Source: Bacillota bacterium (GTDB lineage: Bacteria; Bacillota; UBA4882; UBA8346). Taken from it: a stretch of 40,393 nt of DNA. Below, piece by piece: positions 33,648 to 40,393 of the stretch. The stretch covers positions 1 through 40,393 of the forward strand of contig JAEYRN010000107.1 of the NCBI GenBank assembly GCA_023435565.1, in the 5' to 3' direction. Both the position numbers and the translations under genes were made by a program. The notes beneath the pieces were generated by a model. The model saw only the letters and a program-made list of their open reading frames with translations. It had not been told where the DNA came from and did not search any database. The stretch's first letter is position 1; every line of letters starts with the position of its first letter.

Positions 33648-35441
33648 ATGAACGGAAATCCAAAACTGACGATTAACAGAATTAAAAGCTTTGGAATATT
33701 CATTACTCTCGGCCTTATAGTCACTATATTCAGCGGTTTTATGCCGGCCCAAGCGGGAAAGTCCGCAGTAACGGTTGACCAAATCCTCGGCCAAATGACG
33801 CTTGAAGAAAAAGTCGGACAAATTATTATGACTGATTTTCGTAAATGGAATGATCAGGAGGTCAGAGAGATAAATCCGGAGATAATTCAAGTAACTAAAG
33901 ATTATCACCTTGGCGGGGTCGTTCTATTTCGGGAGAACATTATTAATTTTGAACAAACTGTAAAATTCATTGACGACCTGCAGAACGCCGCGGATTTGCC
34001 GCTGCTGATCGGAATCGATCAGGAGGGCGGCATAGTGACCCGTCTTCCTTATGCTACCAATATGCCCGGCAATATGGCTTTAGGTGCCGTTGCTTCACCC
34101 AGGCTTACCTATAAGGTGGCCAGGGCCATTGGCAGGGAATTAAGGGCGTTGGGGATTAATGTTAACTTTGCCCCGGTTTTGGATGTCAATAATAATCCGG
34201 ATAATCCGGTGATCGGGGTACGCTCCTTTGGCGCTGATCCCGATTCCGTGGCCAAAATGGGAGCCGCTTATATAGACGGGTTGCATAGAGCTGGAGTCGC
34301 CGCCACAGCGAAGCATTTTCCCGGCCATGGAGACACCGCAACCGATTCTCACCTGGACCTTCCTACGGTGCCATACAGTATCGAAAGATTAAGAGACCTT
34401 GAGTTAAAACCCTTTCAAGAAGCAATACGCCGGGGAGTGGACCTGATTATGACGGCCCACGTTACTTTTCCGGCCATCGACAATACGACTGTCACCTCAC
34501 TCAAAGACGGCAGAGAGATTAATCTACCGGCCAGCCTCTCGCCGAAAGTGTTAACAGGTTTAATCAGGGATGAAATGGGTTTCCAGGGGGTAATTATCAC
34601 CGATGCCTTCCGGCATATGAAGGCCATCAACGACAACTTCGCAGCGGACACGGCAGCGCTAATGGCATTTAAAGCCGGAGCCGATCTGATATTGATGCCC
34701 GAGGATCTGGACCAGGCCTATAACGCGATCTTACGGGAAGTAAAAGCCGGCTCAATAAGCGAAGAGCGTCTTAACGCCTCAGTCAGACGAATCATAACCC
34801 TTAAAACGCGGCTAGGGATTATGGCGACAGATAGGAACGCGGAAGTGCGCCTTAGAAAGGCCCATAAAATCATTGGCAGCAAAAAACATCGTTCTTTGGA
34901 GAAAGCTGTTTCCAGGAGGGCAGTAACTATACTGCGCAACGAAGAGAATATGTTGCCCTTTCAATTACAGGATGGGCAAAATGTTTTATTTCTAGCACCG
35001 TGGCAGGACCGTTTGGATTTAATGCAAAGAGCCTTAGAAGAGATCCTCAGCTCTAAAAAGATCACTGTCAATCTGAAAGGGATGGTGTATGAAAATCAGG
35101 ACGCCATGGACGACGTCGCGAAGCAGGCCGTTGAAGAGGCGGATTATATTGTTTTAGCCACTTACAGTTTCGACCGGACCACTCGTACACCGGGGTGTTA
35201 TTGGGGTGCAAACTATGCTTTAGCTGCTGTTGAATATGCTAATGAACGAAAAAAACCTTTGGCGGTTATGGCCATTCGTAATCCTTACGACATTCTGTTT
35301 TTACCCAGAGTAAAAGCTTTTATCGCAGTTTACGGCAAAGTTGACGGGCCGAACATACCTGCGGGGATTGATGTTATCTTCGGCCGGAAAAAATCAAGGG
35401 GAAAACTTCCGGTAGTGGTGGAAGCCCTTATTGAGGAGTAA
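33648..35441 (+). CDS. nagZ: GH3 beta-N-acetylhexosaminidase (NagZ type), secreted
   Basis: A 597-residue enzyme with an N-terminal signal (hydrophobic stretch about 14-33, cleavage after PAQA). It should remove terminal beta-N-acetylglucosamine from muropeptides or glycans outside the cell. The barrel shows IGIDQEGGIVTRLP and VKHFPGHGDT-type AKHFPGHGDTATDSHLDLP with the Asp-His dyad D233/H235. FQGVIITDAFRHMKAI supplies nucleophile D319. A C-terminal alpha/beta domain (about 400-597) is present, as in the two-domain Bacillus enzyme. AGGAGA precedes the ATG. It leads three consecutive secreted or cytosolic glycoside hydrolase genes, each with its own leader. Confidence 0.9.
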   Translation: MNGNPKLTINRIKSFGIFITLGLIVTIFSGFMPAQAGKSAVTVDQILGQMTLEEKVGQIIMTDFRKWNDQEVREINPEIIQVTKDYHLGGVVLFRENIINFEQTVKFIDDLQNAADLPLLIGIDQEGGIVTRLPYATNMPGNMALGAVASPRLTYKVARAIGRELRALGINVNFAPVLDVNNNPDNPVIGVRSFGADPDSVAKMGAAYIDGLHRAGVAATAKHFPGHGDTATDSHLDLPTVPYSIERLRDLELKPFQEAIRRGVDLIMTAHVTFPAIDNTTVTSLKDGREINLPASLSPKVLTGLIRDEMGFQGVIITDAFRHMKAINDNFAADTAALMAFKAGADLILMPEDLDQAYNAILREVKAGSISEERLNASVRRIITLKTRLGIMATDRNAEVRLRKAHKIIGSKKHRSLEKAVSRRAVTILRNEENMLPFQLQDGQNVLFLAPWQDRLDLMQRALEEILSSKKITVNLKGMVYENQDAMDDVAKQAVEEADYIVLATYSFDRTTRTPGCYWGANYALAAVEYANERKKPLAVMAIRNPYDILFLPRVKAFIAVYGKVDGPNIPAGIDVIFGRKKSRGKLPVVVEALIEE

Positions 35442-35656
35442 AAACATCTCATTTAATTTCAGACTCGTAAGTACTTTAGTACTATTAAAAATGGTACGGA
35501 AGTAACTGGATTAATATTGAAATGAAAGTTAACATGAAAGTGAAATATTGTTGATTTGGAGAAACGCGGAAACGATATTCTAACTTTAAACTTCACTGGT
35601 TTATTTGGATATTTAATAGAGGAAAAGTCTTCTGATTGGGATAAGGAGGTTTTTTC

Positions 35657-37087
35657 ATGCGAAAATTAGCGGTTATTTTGGGTTTGATTCTCTGTTTCTT
35701 TTTACAATTCCATCCACCAGTTGGGTATGTAGCCCCGAAGATAACCTGGGTTGTTACTACTCAGGCCAAGCCTTGGCGAAGAATGGATCCGACAGCTTCG
35801 GCGGCAGCCAAAGGAAGAAAATCTACAATTATTATTGATACAAAAACGCTCTATCAGAAAATCGACGGTTTTGGCGGGTGTTTCAATGAAAAAGGCTGGG
35901 TGGCTTTATCGGTATTAACTCCCGCTAAAAGGGATGAAGTTTTAAAAGCGCTTTTCGATCCGGCGGAAGGGGCCGGGCTTAATATTTGCCGGGTTCCAAT
36001 CGGCGCCAGCGATTATGCGGTGAACCGTTATACCTTAAATGAAGTCAAAGACGATTATCAAATGAAGCATTTCTCTATCAAACGGGATAAAGATTTTCTT
36101 ATCCCTTATATTAAAGCGGCGCTGAAATTCCGGCCGGACCTGCGTGTCTGGGGCTCGGCTTGGACGCCCCCGACATGGATGAAGACAAACGGACATTATG
36201 ACGGTGGATCCATGAAAGACGATCCCAAAATATATGACGCCTATGCGCTGTATTTGGCGCGATTTCTCGAGTCCTATCAAAAGGAAGGGATTAATGCTTA
36301 CGCTGTTTGTGTCCAGAACGAACCGGATATCGCCAGGCATTATCCGACTTGTTTATGGACGGAAAAACAATTCTTGACATTTATCAAAGATCATCTGGGC
36401 CCGTTTTTTAAAGAACGCTGCGTGCGCGGCGAGATTTGGCTGGGGACCATGGATGACGGAGATTTCAGAAAATATCCATATACGGTTTTGAACGATAAGA
36501 CGGCTAATAGTTACGTTACGACTGTCGGATATCAATGGGGCGGTTTAAACTCGGTTGCCTTGACCCGCAAATATTATCCAGCCAAAAGGATCATGCAGAC
36601 CGAGACGGAATGCGGCAATTGGTATTGGAGGGATGGTTTTGACCCTGATAAACCCCAAAATGACTGGAATTACGGGGTATATACCTGGAATAAGGTTAAA
36701 GACTATTTTGAAAAGGGCGTTAATTCCTATATGCTCTGGAATATGGTCCTGGACCGGGAAGGAAAGAGTATCGATTCGATGAGCCCCTGGCCGCAAAATG
36801 CCGCAGTGGTGGTAGATACGAAAACCAAAGCCGCGATCTACACACCGATGTATTATGCTTTCAAGCATTTCAGCCATTTTGTGAAACCGAGTGCTCATCT
36901 TATCCGGGTAAAAGCTTCCGGCGTATTAAACGATGTTGTGGCCTTTAAAAATCCGGATGGTAAAGTCGTGCTGGTTATGCAAAATCCCTCTATAGGGAAT
37001 ATAAAACTAAAGATTAAATTGGAGAATAAGGATTATGCTTTGACACTACCGCCCCAATCCTGGAGTACGTTGGTATTAACCCAGTGA
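35657..37087 (+). CDS. GH30 glycoside hydrolase (glucosylceramidase / beta-1,6-glucanase type)
   Basis: A 476-residue enzyme with a signal peptide (core LAVILGLILCFFLQF). The fold starts with KIDGFGGCFNEKGW and includes ICRVPIGASDYAVNRYT and WGSAWTPPTWMKTNG. The acid/base E222 lies in VCVQNEPDIARHYPT, and the nucleophile Glu lies in IMQTETECGNW (E316 or E318). The C-terminal side beta domain is complete (VLVMQNPSIGN, LPPQSWSTLVL). The overall pattern suits GH30 subfamilies 1-3, acting on beta-1,6- or beta-1,3-linked glucans or glucosyl conjugates. A perfect AAGGAGG stands ahead of the ATG. The 215-base leader has no recognised element. Confidence 0.9.
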   Translation: MRKLAVILGLILCFFLQFHPPVGYVAPKITWVVTTQAKPWRRMDPTASAAAKGRKSTIIIDTKTLYQKIDGFGGCFNEKGWVALSVLTPAKRDEVLKALFDPAEGAGLNICRVPIGASDYAVNRYTLNEVKDDYQMKHFSIKRDKDFLIPYIKAALKFRPDLRVWGSAWTPPTWMKTNGHYDGGSMKDDPKIYDAYALYLARFLESYQKEGINAYAVCVQNEPDIARHYPTCLWTEKQFLTFIKDHLGPFFKERCVRGEIWLGTMDDGDFRKYPYTVLNDKTANSYVTTVGYQWGGLNSVALTRKYYPAKRIMQTETECGNWYWRDGFDPDKPQNDWNYGVYTWNKVKDYFEKGVNSYMLWNMVLDREGKSIDSMSPWPQNAAVVVDTKTKAAIYTPMYYAFKHFSHFVKPSAHLIRVKASGVLNDVVAFKNPDGKVVLVMQNPSIGNIKLKIKLENKDYALTLPPQSWSTLVLTQ

Positions 37088-37193
37088 AAGCCCGGATATG
37101 TCCCTTCGGAGTTTGAATTGATACACTTGGTTGCCATTCGAAAGGCCATGTATGGTCTAAGACATGGAGATTAAGGAATAAGTAAGAACAACA

Positions 37194-37241
37194 GCGGCTA
37201 GCAGGTTTTATGGCGAAATCACCATGTCCTGCGGCCTTTTT
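37194..37241 (+). terminator. Imperfect terminator after the GH30 gene
   Basis: GCGGCTAGCAGG pairs imperfectly with CCTGCGGCC, with an inner ATGG/CCAT stem, and T5 follows. It separates the GH30 and GH43 genes. The rest of 37088-37339 shows only the GH43 leader. Confidence 0.65.
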
Positions 37242-37339
37242 CTATGTTAAGGTAGAAAAGTTTATAATTTCGTGGTAAAATTTAAAAATGGCTCAAGAAA
37301 CTTTAATATCCTGAATTTACTTACGGAGGTAACAACATT

Positions 37340-38887
37340 ATGATTCAAAATCCGGTACTACGCGGCTTTCATCCGGACCCTTCCATGATTTGTGTGGATG
37401 GGACTTTTTATGTAGCCAATTCTACTTTTGAGTATTTTCCTGGCGTCAGGATCAGCGCGTCGAAGGATTTGGCGAACTGGGAATGCGTCAGCACGCCTGT
37501 TTCCGACACGCGATGGTTAAATATGCAGGGAAACGTGATTTCCGGCGGGATTTGGGCTCCCTGTCTCTCATATTGCGACGGTATCTTCTATCTGGTTTTT
37601 ACGGATGTAAAGAATTGGAAACGCTATCCGTTCAAGGACGCCCATAATTATATCATTACTGCAAAAAGCATAAAAGGCCCGTGGACCGAGCCGGTCTACA
37701 TGAATAGCATCGGCTTTGATACCTCGCTATTCCACGATGATGACGGAAGAAAATATTTCATCAATACCGAATGGGATTATCGTAAGCCTGGGGACGAGAC
37801 TTTTTCCGGAATCCTGATTACGGAAGTTGACCCCGTCACCTTCAAATTCATCGGTAAAACCAGAAAAATTTTTACCGGGACAGAACGGGGACTGGTCGAG
37901 GGCCCGCATATTTACAAAAAGGATGGCTGGTACTATCTGCTTACGGCGGAAGGAGGCACTTTCTATAATCATGCGGCGACGGTAGCGCGTTCCAGAAACA
38001 TTTATGGCCCCTATGAAGTGCATCCAAACAAACATCTCTGTTCCACAATGGGGCATCCTGAGCATCCTCTTCAGAAGACAGGGCATGCTAGCTGGTGCCA
38101 GGGGCCTGATGGCCGCTGGTTCCTGGCTTTTCTCTGCGGCAGGCCTGCGGATGGAACAAACTGCATACTTGGCAGGGAAACCGGGATCAACGAAATTATT
38201 TGGGAAAACGACTGGCCCTATTTAAAAAATAGAACGTTACTGGCGGATGAATATTTCGAGGGATACGGAGAAAAGAAAGACCGAAAATATTACGAATATC
38301 AATTCGGCGACACAGAATTCTATTTGAATTTCAATACCTTGAGAGCCCCCGCAAAGTATGAATTAGGTTCGAACAACAAGCTCCGGCTTTATGGGGCGGA
38401 GTCGCCTTTTTCCAACCAACATCAGACCATGTTTGTCAGGAGGCAGACAGACTTTTGTTTTGAAGCGACCACCTGTCTGACTTTGTGTTTTCATCAATTC
38501 CAGCAGTTTGCCGGTCTGATTTATCGATATGACGAAGATCATCAATATCTGCTGAGAATGTCATTTGACGAGAATATGCAAAAGCAGAAACTGTCCATCA
38601 TGGCATTCAAAGATGGCGAATACAGCGCTCCCCTTGAGGGAAAGGAAATCTGTATTGACGGGGATAAGGTATGGCTCCGTATAACAGGAGAAGGGACTAA
38701 GGCAAGATTTTCCTATTCCTTGAATGGGAAAGTGTACACAGACGTTGATTATATTATTGATGCGTCCATTTTATCAGATGACCATTGTTATGGATTTACC
38801 GGCGCCTACATCGGGATGGCAGCCTATGATTTGTACGATCATACATCCTATGCTGATTTTACTCACTTTAGTTATAGGGTACTGTAA
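37340..38887 (+). CDS. GH43 beta-xylosidase / alpha-L-arabinofuranosidase
   Basis: A 515-residue cytoplasmic enzyme without a signal peptide that would clip xylose or arabinose from imported xylo- or arabino-oligosaccharides. A five-bladed propeller starts NPVLRGFHPDPSM with base D13, has IGFDTSLFHDDDG with the pKa-modulating D127, and RGLVEGPHIYKKDGWYYL with the acid E187. A C-terminal beta-sandwich of about 200 residues (FSNQHQTMFVRRQTDF and YDLYDHTSYADFTHFSYRV) matches the XynB-like group of GH43. The site GGAGGTAA precedes the ATG. Together with the GH3 and GH30 genes it suggests plant cell wall feeding. Confidence 0.92.
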   Translation: MIQNPVLRGFHPDPSMICVDGTFYVANSTFEYFPGVRISASKDLANWECVSTPVSDTRWLNMQGNVISGGIWAPCLSYCDGIFYLVFTDVKNWKRYPFKDAHNYIITAKSIKGPWTEPVYMNSIGFDTSLFHDDDGRKYFINTEWDYRKPGDETFSGILITEVDPVTFKFIGKTRKIFTGTERGLVEGPHIYKKDGWYYLLTAEGGTFYNHAATVARSRNIYGPYEVHPNKHLCSTMGHPEHPLQKTGHASWCQGPDGRWFLAFLCGRPADGTNCILGRETGINEIIWENDWPYLKNRTLLADEYFEGYGEKKDRKYYEYQFGDTEFYLNFNTLRAPAKYELGSNNKLRLYGAESPFSNQHQTMFVRRQTDFCFEATTCLTLCFHQFQQFAGLIYRYDEDHQYLLRMSFDENMQKQKLSIMAFKDGEYSAPLEGKEICIDGDKVWLRITGEGTKARFSYSLNGKVYTDVDYIIDASILSDDHCYGFTGAYIGMAAYDLYDHTSYADFTHFSYRVL

Positions 38888-38984
38888 TTAACCCTGCTTG
38901 CGGTGTAAGTCACTATATGATTTTAAGACTTTCAGAAGCAAAAAAGATTCAATGGACATGCCCTGGCCAAATAAAGTGAATTAA

Positions 38985-39027
38985 AGCGGTTACCTGCGCA
39001 ATATAAGCGTCGTAGCCGTTTTTTTTA
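38985..39027 (+). terminator. Terminator after the GH43 gene
   Basis: CGGTTAC pairs with GTAGCCG, and GCGC with GCGT further in, across a small internal loop; T8 follows at 39019. The rest of 38888-39151 has no gene. Confidence 0.7.
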
Positions 39028-39163
39028 TAACAAACTTTTTTTTTTATGAAAGAACGATCAAAGCTGGTAATGTTTTTAGAATTCCAAAATACTTTTAATA
39101 TTAACTTCAATAAGCTCATAGTTTATAACAAGATTATTAATTTTATTAAATATGGCGGATACA

Positions 39164-39502
39164 ATGAATTTATTTTATAGTAATATCTTATACAGTTTTA
39201 TGATCGCTTTTGGAATCGTAACCGGAGCCGGAGTTTTTGCCGGCATTGGTGCTATACTCAATAACCATCCGCCGCTTAGGACCATGTTAAACTTAGCGGG
39301 TTCGGTAAAGATCTGGGCGGTGGCTGCCGCCTTAGGCGGTACTTTTTCATCCTTCGAAATCTTTGAAAAAGGTTTGTTTAATGGCGAAATCAAATCCATC
39401 ATCAAACAGATGGCATATATTTTAATGGCTTTGATCGGGGCCAACCTTGGGTATGTCTTTATCCGGTTAATCCAATGGTGCGGTGATCTGTGGAATAAAT
39501 GA
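39164..39502 (+). CDS. ytrH: YtrH-family sporulation membrane protein
   Basis: A membrane protein of about 112 residues with three hydrophobic segments. Family features are AFGIVTGAGVFAGIGAIL, the NNHPPLRTMLNLAGSVKIWA segment and AVAAALGGTFSSFEIFEKG, close to the YtrH pattern (QPPL-x-TM-x-L-A, IWAxVAALGGTF). In Bacillus ytrH and ytrI form a pair made in the mother cell under sigma-E and needed for efficient sporulation. ATG 39152 is an alternative start; GGCGGA at 39155-39160 favours 39164. It overlaps ytrI by 4 bases. Confidence 0.85.
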   Translation: MNLFYSNILYSFMIAFGIVTGAGVFAGIGAILNNHPPLRTMLNLAGSVKIWAVAAALGGTFSSFEIFEKGLFNGEIKSIIKQMAYILMALIGANLGYVFIRLIQWCGDLWNK

Positions 39503-39969
39503 AGGTTTGGATCTCATCTTTTTACGGGAAACAGTTCCGGTGTTTTATATGCGGAATGGTCGTTGGAATACTGGCCGGTATCGCGGTATTCAGTCTTTTA
39601 GTCAGTTATCGGATGGATCAATACTACCAGGAAATCCGGCAATTGGAGTTAGCCAATGCCGAGAAGGAGATACGCCTTCTAAAATTGGAGGAATCCGTCG
39701 ATAAAACCAAATATATACTTAAGAAGATTGAAGTGCTCTTGATTTATGAGGGAGACGAGTTCGATAAAATTGCCCTGAAAAAAAGCATTAAGGAGAAATA
39801 CGATCAACTGTTGGGGAAAGAGGTCGGTAATATCGACATCGACTTGGTGGCGGAGGTGATTGATCAAAGGATTATGAAGCTGGGGGAGAGAGAATATAAA
39901 TTAAAGTTAAAAAAGATAATACTAACGGAAATTTTAAAAATATGGGTGGAAGTTTATTTGGTTAAGTGA
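39499..39969 (+). CDS. ytrI: YtrI-like sporulation membrane protein
   Basis: A 156-residue protein with one N-terminal membrane helix (about 15-35), followed by a charged coiled coil (about 40-80) and a mixed C-terminal part. Sequence alone is weakly diagnostic, but the size, one-helix plus coiled-coil build and the ATGA overlap with ytrH match the ytrH-ytrI arrangement. It likely acts in the mother-cell membrane during spore formation. A terminator follows. Confidence 0.7.
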   Translation: MKVWISSFYGKQFRCFICGMVVGILAGIAVFSLLVSYRMDQYYQEIRQLELANAEKEIRLLKLEESVDKTKYILKKIEVLLIYEGDEFDKIALKKSIKEKYDQLLGKEVGNIDIDLVAEVIDQRIMKLGEREYKLKLKKIILTEILKIWVEVYLVK

Positions 39970-40008
39970 AACCATCAGAAGATCTTTTGGCGACCGAATA
40001 GTTTTAAT

Positions 40009-40036
40009 AAAACTCTCCGAAAAGGTGAGTTTTTTA
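40009..40036 (+). terminator. Terminator after ytrH-ytrI
   Basis: AAAACTC pairs with GAGTTTT around a CC/GG inner pair and a GAAAA loop, with T6 after it. Confidence 0.85.
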
Positions 40037-40393
40037 TTTTATTTATAAATGTAAGATTTAAATTTTATACTAGTTCAAATTACCAATCAGTAATGTTTAT
40101 AAAGCTAAGTTTATACTGAACTTGGATTAAAAGGGTTCATCTATATGTTAATTAACCCGTGATAAAAATATAAAAACAATTGAAAACTCATTTCTGACTG
40201 CCGATATATAAATTAGGCAATTTCATAATTCCTTAATATAAATAGATATGAAACTCGTAAAATAAACAACTCAACTTTCGCAGAGCGAAAGTTGGAACAA
40301 ACCCAATAAACAGTAATTATCAGGCATAAAAATGAACAGTAATTGACAAATTAGCGAAAATCATATAAAAACACCCCTTCATTTGGTATAGTG
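40037..40393. other. AT-rich non-coding right end with a perfect hairpin
   Basis: No open frame is supported. A perfect inverted repeat with 10-base arms (40272-40281 and 40285-40294) closes on the triloop AGA and has no T run on either side. Two direct copies of AACAGTAATT lie at 40309 and 40335. TTGACA at 40343 and TATAAA at 40364 are 15 bases apart, a possible promoter of a gene beyond the edge. Confidence 0.5.

Noticed and set aside
35560..35582. CcpA cre-like site ahead of the GH30 gene
   Set aside because: GGAAACGATATTC resembles one half of a cre box, but the second half lacks the required symmetry.
40343..40369. TTGACA and TATAAA at the right edge as a firm promoter
   Set aside because: The 15-base spacing is poor and no gene follows inside the window, so it is mentioned only as a possibility.

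Overview
The window looks like a chromosome segment of an anaerobic, endospore-forming member of the Bacillota. The evidence is a ytrH-ytrI sporulation pair at the right end, strong Shine-Dalgarno sites, rho-independent hairpin terminators, Gram-positive style lipoproteins, and a large set of carbohydrate-use genes. Most of it is AT-rich. A block at about 14.3-21.2 kb is visibly richer in G and C and uses different codons.

Layout. 0-4.7 kb: a possible transposase tail, fucU, a chemoreceptor remnant, a NarL-type response regulator with its DesK/NarL-type histidine kinase, and an intact methyl-accepting chemotaxis protein flanked by related inverted repeats. 4.9-13.7 kb: a sugar-uptake and breakdown operon with a binding protein, two permeases, a PfkB kinase, a GH65 phosphorylase and a GH36 alpha-galactosidase. 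It has no ATPase gene and carries the tail of a lost GH127-like gene. 13.8-14.0 kb: a dead four-helix-bundle (S23-type) gene and a nested terminator.

14.2-21.2 kb: a compact flavin-based extracellular electron transfer (FLEET) locus of the kind known from Listeria. It encodes Ndh2 with a membrane domain, DmkB, DmkA, EetA, a two-domain flavinylated lipoprotein (PplA) and an ApbE flavin transferase (FmnB), behind a near-consensus promoter. Electrons would pass from NADH to a dedicated demethylmenaquinone pool, then to EetA and to covalent FMN on PplA outside the membrane. No EetB or flavin-transporter gene is present here.

21.3-30.7 kb: the most unusual part. It is a decaying array of cassettes, each pairing a minus-strand surface lipoprotein built of repeats (PD40 propeller, leucine-rich repeat, VYCGGYY repeat, 7 x 42-residue propeller) with a divergent plus-strand MalT-like STAND regulator carrying a BTAD/winged-helix C-terminus. 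Four lipoprotein promoters share one architecture: two TGATCA boxes exactly 11 bp apart, the nearer one exactly 11 nt from a TATAAT. That layout resembles SARP/OmpR-type activation. One regulator is intact, one is a pseudogene and one is a scrap. One lipoprotein has a single-base deletion in a poly-A run at its start.

30.9-39.0 kb: a membrane sulfatase-like protein, a cupin, and three plant or cell-wall glycoside hydrolases (GH3, GH30, GH43). 39.1-40.0 kb: ytrH-ytrI. The last 400 bases are non-coding with a perfect hairpin.
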